From Dipodascopsis uninucleata var. uninucleata (taxonomy: Eukaryota; Ascomycota; Lipomycetes; Lipomycetales; Lipomycetaceae), in contig JAJLTO010000014.1 in the NCBI GenBank assembly GCA_030568195.1, positions 1-64,000 on the forward strand: DNA of 64,000 nucleotides. Direction: 5' to 3'. Below are positions 10,393 to 21,452 of the stretch, piece after piece (positions within the stretch are counted from its first letter, which is position 1; every line of letters starts with the position of its first letter). The position numbers and the translations under genes are program-made. The notes under the pieces are model-generated. The model searched no databases, was not told where the DNA came from, and saw only the letters and a program-made list of their open reading frames with translations.

Positions 10393-11756
10393 CTATATTA
10401 CTACTATTAAAATAGCAGTTATCAATGCACCAATAGAAGCACTCATAGTTGTCAACACGAGTAAATCCCACCGCGTAGACTCGAATATCTGATCGAAGGT
10501 AATCATGTTACCAGACAAGTCTTTACCAAGAAAAAGTTTAGAAATCAAGATAGTGAATTCAAGCAAAAAATTATTAGAAAAAGTATGATGGACGCTTTTT
10601 GACGGACGATGTGCTAAAAATTCTGTTTCGCTTGCACCAGGATTTTTAGGTCGTAATTGGGTGGTTTCGACAGGCTCAACAGTTTCAGCGATCTCGCTTA
10701 CATCACTTTTCAACAAGCGTTCCCTATCATCCTGCGAGGATTGGCTACTCTGAGGCTCTTCATTCGATAGCATTTCTCTAACTTTATCCTCAAAAGAGCT
10801 AACAAGACGCTTCCTCTTCCAAGGCTCAAGACCCAGTTGGACAATCATGAATAGCACCACGTTAACTCCCATAAGTACCCATGTTCCCCATGTTGAAGCA
10901 CGACGAATCTTGTCCGACCAAATTTGTTCCTCGTGATATCTAGACAAAATCAAGCGGCCCAATTCAGCCTGTATGTCATCCGCACGATTCTCAACTCGGG
11001 TTAGCCGTTCACTAGCTTGCAACTCACTCTGTTCATTCGCGTGGTCTGATCTATAGAGCTCTGTGAAGCGCTCCAAATCACCCGGGCCCCAAGCATGCTT
11101 CCTTTGTAGGAGTTCGTTGACTTCTCTCTGGGACGCTGATCGCCGTGTAATTGCTGCAGAATAGTCCTCTTTAGCAATTTTGATTTCTTTACGCGCATCT
11201 ATCATTGCTTGTTCTATCATTCGATAAAAATGTTAGATTTAATCATGGTGCTTTTAGATAAAGAATATCTATTACCTTTTTTTTCAATAGATTGTTTCAA
11301 TTTCTCTATCTCAGCGTAACCAGTAAGATCATTTAAAGTCTTTCCAGCAGTAAGAACAAAGAGCTGAAGCTCATCCATTTTGGACGACAAGACTTTCATG
11401 AATTTAGATCTTTTGTTTTCTATTGCTGATGGTAGATTTAGCTCTGCGTTTGAGGCATCATTAGTTTCTCTGTCATCTTCGCTATTAAGTTCAGCCTTAT
11501 ATTTTGATTGATAGCCACTGTTTGCTCTGCAATAAGATGAGCTAAGCTTCCTTTTGAATATCGATATTTGATATTCTTCAAAGTATCTGCGTTGGAAGTC
11601 TCTAGTGCGCTGCTGTTGATGATATTCACGCAGCCTAGAAGCGGAAGATGTACATTGCACTTGAGCGACAGAAAAGTTGCCCGCTATATTACGTGATAAT
11701 CTAAGACAAGATACAAAATTAACAGAAATAGTCGTCCTTAGACATCGAGACGACAT
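10393..11756 (-). CDS. SHE9: Mitochondrial inner-membrane protein She9/Mdm33
   Basis: Two exons, complement of 11276-11756 and 10393-11213, 433 aa; 62 nt intron with GTAATA donor and GATAG acceptor. The first ~35 residues are basic and hydroxylated without acids (mitochondrial presequence). Residues about 120-290 form a long coiled coil ([16 protein letters not shown]..., [36 protein letters not shown]..., [22 protein letters not shown]). Two membrane segments follow, [20 protein letters not shown] and a C-terminal [20 protein letters not shown]. The family organises the inner membrane and is linked to its fission. An acidic, Ser-rich loop lies between the two segments. Confidence 0.92.
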
Positions 11757-13095
11757 GATGCTCTGCGTACAATTTATTATATTCAGTACTCTAAAACAAA
11801 AAGGAAAATACTCTGTGGTTACAGTACTGGCTCATTCCCTCACTAAGCTAAATAAAGTATATATAGTCTATTAGATTCCACAAGACAATATTTTAATTAT
11901 ATATGCAGTATAAATATGACCTCTAATTTTTGTTTTCTTATTATTCAAGAGCTTCTCAAAAAGCAATTGAACAATATCTACCTAGACTTCCGTCTGTTCG
12001 GATATGTATCGGGAAAACCATAGACAAAACTACTGCCGCGTTTACCCTACTATCGACATAAGTTCAGGGGCATATTACAATAAGCAGTTACGTAAGTATT
12101 CTCTCTGTAGCTTCCATATTGGTGACAAACGCGATATAGCATCGCAAATATTCTCGACGTATTTGCCAAAGCGTGTTTAATGAAGAAAATTTATCATATG
12201 GAGAATGATACTCTTAAATATCCAATTTCAAGAATCGTGGTATTATGGCAACAGAATGTTATTAGATAAGGTTTGTCATACTTTGAGATAGGATGATATC
12301 GACTTTATATAACTATAGAACGCCTAACCAAATGAAGCAAAATGAAGAGAGCAATTTAGTTTGGATATATCGGCAACAGAAACTAGAATTGTTAATCAAG
12401 ATCTCATCCATCAGTTTCTTGAACAGTACCGAAGGACTCTATTAGCTCTCTTCGAAGGATTATAAAGAAAGTAGAAATACAATGCATTGGTAATAAATGC
12501 ATTAAATTTTTCATAAAGTGCAGTACAAGTAGAGCGTCGCGAGTTGGTGTGAGCAATAGACAGTAGCCTATATTCAATTGGTCATCCATCATATTAGAGA
12601 ATTTGAAGCCTCAAATGCATTTATATGTGAATTAATTAAAGTCTAATTCTCTCAAGGGTATATCAGTCGAGACGGACTATTGGTGTCTAAAATTATAGAA
12701 TTCACGAGACCTTCGAGTATATTTCAGCGCTTGAAGATAACAAATATCAACGCTTTTTCAGTAGCAGACGCTATAGTCTGCTGTGTTTTTGATTTATATT
12801 CAACAAATTGCTGGAGTTCAGTAGAGATATTTTCAATATAGCTATTGTAGCTGAAAGCGAATAGAATATTCGACGTCGAGCTAAGAACAGGGACAGCCAA
12901 ATTATTGGCTGAGACTTCTAATATCCAATATCTTGTCTCTTGCTCTTATTTGGGTGGATATAGACGTAGGAAGCATCTAGAGGTATAGATTATAGTTCTC
13001 ATAACATTTAATGATAGCAGAGCTACGCTCCTCAACAGAGCGTAGCTAATTAGTATCTGCCACTGTAGGTTTTCAACAAGAACAAATTACAGCAG
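11757..13095. other. 1.3 kb divergent intergenic region, SHE9 / FNT channel
   Basis: Contains no convincing gene; the short frames in it lack family motifs. Being upstream of both flanking genes it should carry both promoters. Its clearest structure is the hairpin at 13021-13047. GATA-type motifs (AGATAAG, AGATAGG, TGATAG) occur but not more often than expected in AT-rich DNA. Confidence 0.5.
13021..13047 (+). promoter_or_regulatory. Perfect inverted repeat in the FNT leader
   Basis: AGCTACGCTC, seven unpaired bases CTCAACA, then GAGCGTAGCT: a perfect 10 bp stem, 60% GC in AT-rich surroundings, ending 48 bp before the FNT start codon. It could be a stem-loop in the 5' UTR or a dyad for a dimeric transcription factor. 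Function is inference. Confidence 0.5.
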
Positions 13096-14252
13096 ATGTC
13101 AGCGACTCGGGATCATATATCGGCGGAAGAAGCTGCCTTGTTACTTCTCCATGCTGGCATAACCAAAGTTAACCAACGTTTGGATCACTCTATTCTGAAG
13201 AATTTTGTTGGTGGTGCTCTAGTATCAGTTGGTGGTTTAGTGACTCTCTTGGTAAAAGGCGGATGTGATGGCCTTAACGAGACGAATCCCGCCGCAGTTC
13301 AGCTACTGCTTGGACTAGTTTTCCCTGTCGGCCTAGCAATGGCCACTTTGACAGGCGGCGAGCTTTCAACCGGAAATGTCCTCTTTTTTATTATCGCTGT
13401 CTTGCAGCGTCGAGTGCCGATATGGCGCGCATGTCTAAGTTTTGTAAGTGACCCGGTCTCCCCGCATTTGAAATTATTCTCAACACTCCCGTTGCAGATG
13501 ATCTAAGTGGTATAGATCCAAATAGACTCTATGATAAGACTTATTGCAGTATAATTAGAACTGACTTTTACTATTAGATTGTTTCGTTCTTTGCAAATTT
13601 AGCTGGATCATTGTTTTATCTTTTAATTGCTCATTATGGACATATTCTGTCAGCAGAACCGTATCTAGCGGGTACAATTATATTTGCTGACGACAAAGTC
13701 AACTTACCAAGCGGTTCAACAGTATTTGTACGAGCAATTGGCTGTAACTGGCTTATTTGCATGGGTGTATTCATGGCATTTTTATCAAGAACGGTGGTCT
13801 CGAGAGTAATCAGTATTTGGATTCCTATATTTACTTTCGTTGCTGTTGGATTCGAAAATTCCGTAGCGAACATGTTTCTAGTTCCTATTGGAATGATAAA
13901 TGGAGCAGATATTAGTGTGGGAAAGTTCATTTGGAAATCACTGATTTTGTCGACTCTTGGAAATATTATAGGCGGTGGTTTTTTTGTGGGAGTTATCTAC
14001 TGGTATTTGTATGTATATCCTCAGGAGCAGGCAAGAGATGTATTATCAGAAAAATCGGGTGAGCCAATTTTACCTATCTGTGAACCTACAAGTGGGCCAG
14101 ATGTTTCTCGGATTCACAGCAGGATTGGCAACTCTGCAGAGACAGATGATGATTTTGCTATGAGAGATAGGAAGGCACCAGCAGAAAGTATAGATCACAC
14201 TTCATCTAGTAAGAGTACTCAGATGCCATATGATATAACGAAACAAGAGTAA
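13096..14252 (+). CDS. Formate/nitrite transporter (FNT) family channel
   Basis: Two exons, 13096-13443 and 13578-14252, 340 aa; the intron is 134 nt, long for this window, with GTAAGT donor and ATTAG acceptor. Six hydrophobic segments are visible. FNT signatures include an N-terminal KNFVGGALVSVGG, LTGGELSTGN, FFANLAGSLF at the exon join, and FVAVGFENSVANMFLVPIGM. FNT proteins are pentameric channels for small monovalent acids; fungal members include nitrite carriers such as Aspergillus NitA, so nitrite or formate are likely substrates. The C-terminal ~65 residues are hydrophilic and variable. No nitrate-assimilation gene lies next to it, so the substrate cannot be read from context. Confidence 0.9.
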
Positions 14253-14939
14253 GGCATCGTTGACATAATATAGAAGTTAGAATTTGTTAATAATTTTGTT
14301 AATTCATCCTTATCTGAAGGCAGCTGCAAATTTTGGAGTTTTGTTTTCTTTTTCTTTTGTCGAAGGGGGTTTGAGTCTTAGACAGCATATTTTCTTTTTG
14401 TGCATTGCATTTCTTTTGGCAGATTTGATGCGTTTATGGACACGTGCCTGTCCACAATTTTATATAAATAATATAATGGATAGGTTTATAATCAAGTTTG
14501 ACTTTTATGAGATTATAGCTCAATTAATTATACTGGATTTTAAGATCAGGAAACGTAAAATACCATTATTTACTGAAGATTGTGATAATTCGTTAAATAT
14601 CTCGATGAAAATTCAAGTTCGTATTTTTGATCGCAAACACTAGATACGGCGATTGTTTATGTCACAATAGATCATTTATCGGGATGTTGAAATGTAAGGT
14701 GACGCTGGAACATAATTTCTCTAGGTTTAGGGTGTGACTTTAGAACTCCTCAAGAGAACATATTCTTCTAATATTCTTTCCTGATCGTTTCTAGTATTCA
14801 GCAGTGGTATCTAGCTTTCTGAATAGATTCAATTAATTTGCTGTTAGGTTGAGGTTAAAGAATACCCTTTACTAGGTATTTAGATTATTTTCAGTATCTA
14901 ATTAGATAAATATATGTCTGCTAATATTAAACAAGGAAA
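14253..14939. other. Intergenic, FNT to RPD3
   Basis: 687 bp: FNT 3' UTR and RPD3 promoter and leader. A 119-codon frame at 14284-14643 has low-complexity hydrophobic content and no homology I recognise, so I do not call it. A short upstream frame (14914-14973) overlaps the RPD3 start out of frame. Confidence 0.4.
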
Positions 14940-16676
14940 ATGGCGTATCCAGCTCCACCTCTGGATCCTGTAACTATGCCTTCGCAGAAGCAGCGTAAGT
15001 ATCTATTCTCATGCATTAGTATTTCTGTGGATTCCGTTGCGAGAATGTGGTTATATTTAATTCTTTCTGGGCTCTGCTAATTTTTAATATAGGAGTGGCA
15101 TACTTTTACGACTGTAAGGATAAGTTTTATGAGTTCAGATCATTCTGGGTATTAACTTCTAAATAAAAGCTGATGTCGGAAACTACTCATACGGAGCTGG
15201 TCATCCTATGAAACCACATAGAATAAGAATGGCGCACAGTTTGGTTATGAACTATGGACTGTACAAAAAAATGGAGATATACGTAAGTCTTATATACTGC
15301 TATCTATAAAAATAGCTTGTCTGACTCCGTATTGAAATTAGAGAGCAAAACCCGCTACGAAGCAGGAAATGTGCCAGTTTCACACGGATGAATACATTGA
15401 CTTCTTGTCACAAATTACACCGGAGACTATGGATTTGTATATGAAGGAGCAAGTAAAATTTAACGTGGGAGATGACACTCCAGTATTTGATGGTATATTT
15501 GAGTTCAGTAGTATAAGTGGCGGCGGAAGTATGGAAGGTGCAGCGAGATTGAATCGCGGAAAGTGCGATATCGCCATCAACTGGGCGGGGGGTCTTCATC
15601 ATGCTAAGAAGAGTGAGGCAAGTGGATTTTGCTATGTAAACGATATCGTTCTAGGAATTTTAGAACTATTACGCTATCACCCCAGAGTTGTTTACATAGA
15701 TATTGATGTTCACCATGGTGATGGCGTAGAGGAAGCATTTTATACTACGGACCGTGTGATGACATGCAGTTTCCACAAATTCGGTGAATTTTTCCCAGGA
15801 ACCGGTGAGCTACACGACACTGGCATCGGTAAGGGTAAGCACTACGCTGTCAATTTTCCTCTTCGTGATGGTATAGATGACGTAACTTATAAATCTGTTT
15901 TTGAACCAACTGTCACTGCTATAATGGAATGGTATAGGCCTACAGCAGTCGTCCTTCAGTGTGGTGGTGACTCTCTATCTGGTGATAAACTAGGTCCCTT
16001 CAATCTCAGTATGAAAGGACACGCTAATTGCGTCAACTTTGTTAAAAGCTTTGGGCTTCCGATGTTAGTTGTTGGAGGTGGAGGCTATACGATGAGAAAT
16101 GTGGCTCGCACGTGGACATACGAGACGGGCATACTTGTAGGTCAACTTGTTGGACCTGGTAAGATTGTTGTTGCTTTATATTTCTCGTTTCAAGATCTAA
16201 GCTAATAAGTTCTAGAAATACCCTATAATGACTACTATGAATATTATGGACCAGACTATCAATTGGAGGTACGGCCTTCAAATATGCAAAATGCAAATAG
16301 TAAGGAGTACCTAGATAGAATATTAACTACAGTATTGGAAAATTTATCTCGTACCAAATTTGCACCTAGCGTTCAGATGACCGATGTTCCTCGTGATGGT
16401 CCAGAAGAAGAACCTGAAGAGGACACCGAGGAAGCAAAAGACACTAGAGGTGGTAGTCAAGATGCCTGGGACTCTCACATTCAGAAAGACGCAGAATTGA
16501 GCGATAGCGAGGATGAGGGCGAAACTGGAAGGAGGGATATTCGTAATTACAGAGATGCAGACACAGTTATGATGGATGCAGATGCCGACGATGAATTGGA
16601 TCGTAAAGGGAATGCAACTGCAGATTCAGAAACTCCGAAACCTGAGTTTGAAGTTGACGTGAGCAATAGCTCGTAA
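14940..16676 (+). CDS. RPD3: Class I histone deacetylase, Rpd3/Clr6/HDAC1 type
   Basis: Five exons, 14940-14994, 15093-15113, 15170-15282, 15342-16158 and 16216-16676, 488 aa. Exon 2 is a 21 nt microexon. The spliced N-terminus reads [20 protein letters not shown] then [15 protein letters not shown], as in HDAC1 and Clr6. Catalytic features are intact: [20 protein letters not shown] (general-base histidines), [17 protein letters not shown] (zinc Asp and His), the [14 protein letters not shown] loop, the second zinc Asp in [10 protein letters not shown] (Gly where most have Ala or Thr) and [15 protein letters not shown]. The C-terminal ~100 residues are acidic and low in complexity. It removes acetyl groups from histone tails as part of Sin3-type co-repressor complexes. 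Confidence 0.97.
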
Positions 16677-16811
16677 TCCTCTTTCTAATGTAATTTTTAG
16701 TAATGGTATTCTGTATTTTAATATTATATGTTGCTTCTATTCATGCACGGTCATCTTGATATCATAACAAAGTTTAGGGTATTAGCCAATTTTCAGCGAT
16801 TTTAACAAACA

Positions 16812-16879
16812 ACCCTAATATAATATGCTACGTCAGGTAACTGTAAACCCTAGTTTGACAAATACGAAAAGCAGTCACA
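16812..16879 (+). promoter_or_regulatory. HomolE/HomolD-like ribosomal-protein promoter elements
   Basis: CAGTCACA at 16872-16879 is an exact match to the HomolD box, the TATA-like core element of ribosomal protein genes in fission yeast and several other ascomycetes. Two ACCCTA motifs, at 16812-16817 and 16847-16852, resemble the HomolE element that usually lies upstream of it. Order and spacing before RPL23 (HomolD 135 bp before the ATG) fit a ribosomal-protein promoter. Identification is by motif only. Confidence 0.6.
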
Positions 16880-17013
16880 TTAATACTCTTAACACCTCCC
16901 ATGTTTGACTACTTGGTAACTGAAGACCTCTTGTTACTATTCTATTGAAATCAGTTTGTAGTACTTTCTAATTTATACAACAGCTATTGTAAATTTGATC
17001 AACAGTATTCACG

Positions 17014-17611
17014 ATGTCTAAGGCTGGTAAGCATTGAATCTGATATTTGTGATTAGTTATTTATTTATATAATGATACTAATATTATTCTTAGGAGCTGG
17101 TTCGTCTGGTAACAAGTACCGAGTTTCTGTATGTTTGATTTCAAGACGTTTTCATTGGTAATATTTTACTAACATGTGTTCAGCTTGGTTTACCTGTTGG
17201 CGCAATTCTGAATTGCTGTGACAATTCTGGTGCAAGAAACTTATATATTATTTCTGTTAAGGGTGTTGGTGCACGATTGAACAGACTTCCTGCTGCTGGT
17301 GTTGGTGACATGGTTATGGTATGTTATTACGCTTGTTATGGTTATAATTTTATTTGTTATTAATATCATTATAGGCTACTGTCAAGAAGGGAAAGCCTGA
17401 ATTGAGAAAGAAAGTTATGCCAGCTATTGTTGTACGTCAGTCAAAGCCTTGGAGAAGAAAAGACGGTGTTTACCTCTACTTTGAGGACAATGCTGGTGTT
17501 ATAGTCAATCCTAAGGGCGAAATGAAGGGCTCAGCTATTACTGGACCTGTTGGTAAGGAATGTGCAGATTTGTGGCCTCGTATTGCCAGTAACTCCGGTG
17601 TCGTTGTGTAA
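17014..17611 (+). CDS. RPL23: 60S ribosomal protein uL14 (L23)
   Basis: Four exons, 17014-17026, 17094-17128, 17184-17318 and 17375-17611, 139 aa, the usual eukaryotic length. Exon 1 is only 13 nt (MSKA plus one base). Conserved stretches are [78 protein letters not shown] and the end [20 protein letters not shown]. uL14 lies at the subunit interface of the large subunit, where it contacts 18S rRNA and initiation factors. The CTG in GAIL falls on a hydrophobic position, consistent with the standard code. Promoter elements are described at 16812-16879. Confidence 0.98.
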
Positions 17612-18364
17612 TTGTTTGGTCGTGTAGCAAAAGAGTAGAGGTTCGAGATATGTACAGCAATGAAATGTTATCATATTTAGTTACTGCATGTCTAAAATTG
17701 TGTTCAAAGTCTGAAACAAAAAATAAATGGAACTTGATCATTTTACAATAAATAATGGCTGATTAGTACAATTGGGCTTCAGTTTTGATTTTGATGACGC
17801 TAACAATGTATGCAGAAAATCTCCATAATAATGTGTCAAAATGCCTAATAACAGATCAAATGTAATACGAAAGGTAAAAATTGCATCAATTAAATATTAC
17901 CAGTGAATATACATAAGTATGTGGATTTTACGGTACGGTAAGAAAGGTGCAATAGTACTTTTTTTGTGTAGAGTAATAAATAACAGCATGAATACTAGAA
18001 TTGAGAAATTTTTGACTTGTGTGGTCTTGAAGCTATTATTGCGTTGCACCTAAAAGAGTAATTATGAAATTTGTGATGAATTGTGGCATTTTTGTGGCTC
18101 TGGATTTTAGCTTTTTCTCCAAACGTGCATCAACTTATTATGTTGGTGGCTAATGTGTGGGTATTATCTACATCGAGGCGTTTCTTTATATGCAAAGTAT
18201 AGATATACTTTCGACTTATGTTAAATCCGTGGCTCCTCCGTGGCTAGTGGACCGCTCCTTTTATTATTTATAGAGCTGCTTAGCCCTCTGTGCCACACTC
18301 TCCTTACAGCCACAGAGGCATTTAAAACTTCATAGTCTATAGCACTATTAATTCCGGAGAATAG
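17612..18364. other. Intergenic, RPL23 to TDT transporter
   Basis: 753 bp: RPL23 3' UTR, then the presumed promoter of the transporter. Most is AT-rich, but 18220-18320 is locally GC-rich and structured (next entry). No gene recognised. Confidence 0.45.
18227..18318 (+). promoter_or_regulatory. Structured GC-rich patch upstream of the TDT transporter
   Basis: CCGTGGCT occurs twice, at 18227-18234 and 18238-18245, 11 bp apart (one helical turn). Then CCTCTGTG (18285-18292) and CACAGAGG (18311-18318) form an 8 bp inverted repeat with an 18 bp spacer. It ends 46 bp before the transporter start codon. Possible binding sites for a transcription factor; no known site is matched. Confidence 0.35.
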
Positions 18365-19658
18365 ATGAATATTACGTTATTTAGCGGCAAACGCCTATGG
18401 GACTTGCTTAAATATTTCAGTCCAGCGTACGATATATTGAGTCGCTATTAGTTTTAATTACTGCTAACAATGATATAGATGGTTTGCAAGTGTAATGGGA
18501 ATTGGTATCTCTGGATCAATACTCATTAACTATCCTTTTGAAGCGAGTTGGCTAAAGGGAGTTGGTACTGCATACTGGGGCGTTGCGACATCCTTAATGC
18601 TCATATTCAGTATTCTCTGTTTATTGGAGCATATAATATATAGAGGTACTCTAATAAGAGTTTTGAAAAATCCTCTTCAGGGTCCTCTGTACGGATGCAT
18701 GGCTATGGGACTAGGCTCGGTTACAATTAGTATTACTAGTATTTTTGGCGGAAGTGCAGTCTGGATCAGCTATGTCCTTTGGTGGATAGACCTTATATTA
18801 TCTCTCTACTCTTCTTGGGTTATAGTCTTTGCAGGATTTATTTATCATAGCAGGAAAACGCCTGACAAACTGAACGCCATAATTCTACTACCAATTGTAA
18901 CTCTAATTGTCAATTCAACTACTGGCGCAAGTCTTGTCAAAGATCTACCAGTGACCTGGCAACCTCATGTCATAATAATATGTTTACTTGAATGGGGTAA
19001 CGGTGAGCTTTTAGCTTTTGCCGCAATATGTGTCTATCTATGGCGCCTGCATACCGGAAATTTACCAAATAAAGAAGCCATGATTACTTGTTTTTTGCCA
19101 ATCGGTCCATTAGGACAAGGTGCCTATGGTATCATGCTCAATAGTCAGAATATTCAAAATTATCTTGCTCAAATCAATAATACTAACACAGCTAACTACG
19201 AGTATTTTCACTATATTGGTATTGGTATTGCACTTGTGATGGTTGGATTTGCGTCATTCTGGATTTTCTGTGCTGTAGTAGGCTGCGTACTATTTCCACC
19301 TCAAAAGTTTGGTCTAGGATGGTGGGCATTGACATTTCCGCTAGTAAGTTACGATTCCCTGTTTCTCGTGACATAAACCAAAATCATTCGCAAATTGAAA
19401 CTGACAAGTTATTTGAAGGGAACATATGCGATGGCCACGATGGAGCTAGGTCATTTATTGAACACTAAAAGTTTCAAGGTGATTAGTTCGATAGTAGGAA
19501 CTGTAGTGGTTCTAATTGCACTAGTCTTATTTTTCGCTTCATTTTATTTCACGTTTATTAATGATAGTATTTTGGATGCGATGAAATCGGAATCTGAACT
19601 TGGGTGCAAGAAGCCAAATGGAAAAGGAGCAACACAAGATTTGTATGCCTTGGTTTGA
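18365..19658 (+). CDS. TDT-family transporter (sulfite / C4-dicarboxylate type, Ssu1/Mae1-like)
   Basis: Three exons, 18365-18426, 18479-19343 and 19419-19658, 388 aa. Exon 1 ends ...KYFSPA and joins WFASVMGIGISGSI, the conserved first-helix motif of the family (F-x-PAWFASVMGTG). Exon 2 ends WWALTFPL and joins GTYAMATMELGHLL; the 75 nt second intron uses a CTGAC branch and skips one AG next to it. About ten hydrophobic segments are present. Family members export sulfite (Ssu1) or import malate (Mae1); residues that would tell them apart cannot be judged by eye. The unusually structured upstream DNA suggests regulation. Confidence 0.88.
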
Positions 19659-20044
19659 CCTCATCATGAATGAATCTTACTGTATATTCGGAGTAACTTG
19701 TATAGGTGATGGTTTCATTGATATTCCGATCAAAGGGTAATATGTATAAGTAAGATATAATAATTTTTGTACTTTAGCTCAGCTCTGCAAAAGCTATACG
19801 TAGAATCTGAGATATGGTAGCCATTGTGATCTCATGGCAATAAGCCGCTGGCGGAATGATGTTTTACATCTCACAAATTGGCGTTAGACTAACTGTATAT
19901 AAATTTTAGCGAGTAATATGAGAACAATTGATATTCATCAAGTATTTTTATTAACAATTTTATCTAATTAAATATGATTGATATAAGTAAAGCTTAGAAA
20001 GTATTCTGTAACAGTGCTGCAACAGATTAACTCGATTACATATA
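19659..20044. other. Convergent intergenic region, TDT transporter / SDR
   Basis: 386 bp between two stop codons, so it holds two 3' UTRs. AT-rich; no gene or repeat recognised. Confidence 0.4.
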
Positions 20045-20920
20045 TTATTTATCTTTAGAAGACTGGAAAGCAGCAAACTGCTCTTTATACTCTGGTCTCC
20101 ATCTGCTTAAAGGCTGACGATTATGAACGATGTCACCCATAGTCCATTCCATTCTAACCTTATCCATATCTGTTGTAGTCTCATTATCAGGACAAATTAT
20201 GTAGAAATCGCCATTGCTGATTCCCTGATCCATATAGGTAGCTACTTGGTCCGGCGTCCAAGCACCTGAAGGCTTCTTTGCTGCGACATCATCATTGTAC
20301 ATTCCACTCATAGCACCAGTAATTCCAGTGTAAGTCCATCCTGGAACAAGCAAATGAACCTTCACGCTAGTTGCATTGAGCTCATAAGAAAGCTGTTCTG
20401 CCATAAATCGAATTGCAGCCTTTGAAGCATTATAGCATGGATTTCCTGGGGGGTTGGTAATTCCTTGCTTGGATCCTGTAACGATTAGCCTTGTTGTTTC
20501 ACCTGATTTTGCCTTCTCTTTCAAAGATGGAAGAAAAGCATGTATGCCATTCACGATGCCAAACATATTGACGTCAAAAATCTCACGGATTCCTTCGGGA
20601 TTACCCCACCAGCCGCCTTGCTCCTCAGACATCCTATAGTTTCCATGGATTCCGGCATTTAGTACAACTACGTCAATAGACGAAAATCTATCTAAAGCCG
20701 CATCTTTGAGCTTTAAGATGTCAGCTACCTTAGTGACATCTGTCTGTTGAGATAAGATGCCAACTGACGGAAATTTAGACTTAATCACTGCAGTGGTAGA
20801 CTCTAGAAGACTAGCAACACTGTCGGAGAGAACCAAATTATAACCCTTCGACGCATATAATTCAGCAATGGCAGCTCCAATGCCACTTGCAGATCCTGTA
20901 ATTGCAATTGTGGGTGCCAT
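20045..20920 (-). CDS. Short-chain dehydrogenase/reductase
   Basis: Single exon, 291 aa. Classical SDR features: the cofactor loop TGSASGIG at residues 8-15, VVVLNAGIHG (NAG motif), the catalytic serine in LIVTGSKQG and the catalytic YNASK motif near residue 165. The acidic Asp after strand 2 (LVLSDS) favours NAD over NADP. An extended C-terminal part (GAWTPDQVATYMDQGISNGD, RMEWTMGDIV) contains a WRPEY end seen in many fungal SDRs of unknown substrate. No signal peptide or membrane segment. Neither neighbour suggests a pathway, so the substrate is unknown. Confidence 0.9.
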   Translation of the reverse strand: MAPTIAITGSASGIGAAIAELYASKGYNLVLSDSVASLLESTTAVIKSKFPSVGILSQQTDVTKVADILKLKDAALDRFSSIDVVVLNAGIHGNYRMSEEQGGWWGNPEGIREIFDVNMFGIVNGIHAFLPSLKEKAKSGETTRLIVTGSKQGITNPPGNPCYNASKAAIRFMAEQLSYELNATSVKVHLLVPGWTYTGITGAMSGMYNDDVAAKKPSGAWTPDQVATYMDQGISNGDFYIICPDNETTTDMDKVRMEWTMGDIVHNRQPLSRWRPEYKEQFAAFQSSKDK

Positions 20921-21452
20921 ATTAATTAAAATATATATTAGAATTTATTATTACAGACGATGTTGTTGCTAAGTGAGATGACAAAAACGTTTATTACGTT
21001 TATCAATTTGCTAGAATATCATTATTCTATTTGGCAGATAGTCACATCCGCTTAGCTGTAATCTTAAATGATGACATAATACGTTGATAATCAATTCATC
21101 GACACAGCTCAGAAGAAAAAAAAAATAAAGCGGAACGTCTAATAAGAACATCGACGTGAGATCTATATCCAAGGACACTCGATATATAGCTATTGAAGCT
21201 GAGATATTGATTTTGTATCTACTGTATACAGTTAGATAATCAAATCACTTCTCTGGAAAGGAAGTTTCTTCTCAAAGAGCACTTAGTATCTAATAGTGTA
21301 AGGCCAATAAATAATTAAATATGTACATGCATGAATTCATCCGTAGAAAATATGGCTACATGAATTCTCACGTTACGTAAATAACGATCAATGAGTATAA
21401 ATGCTATTCCTTTATGTGAAATGGTTCAAATTAGGATGCATGGATATATAAA
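20921..21452. other. Intergenic, RPC11 to SDR
   Basis: 532 bp between two leftward genes: RPC11 3' end and SDR promoter. Contains an imperfect inverted pair around GAATTCAT (about 21328-21366). No gene recognised. Confidence 0.4.

Noticed and set aside
11757-13095. GATA-type nitrogen-control sites before the FNT channel
   Set aside because: HGATAR motifs occur at about the number expected by chance in 1.3 kb of AT-rich DNA.
14284-14643. 119-codon frame between FNT and RPD3
   Set aside because: Hydrophobic, compositionally biased, no family and no splice context.
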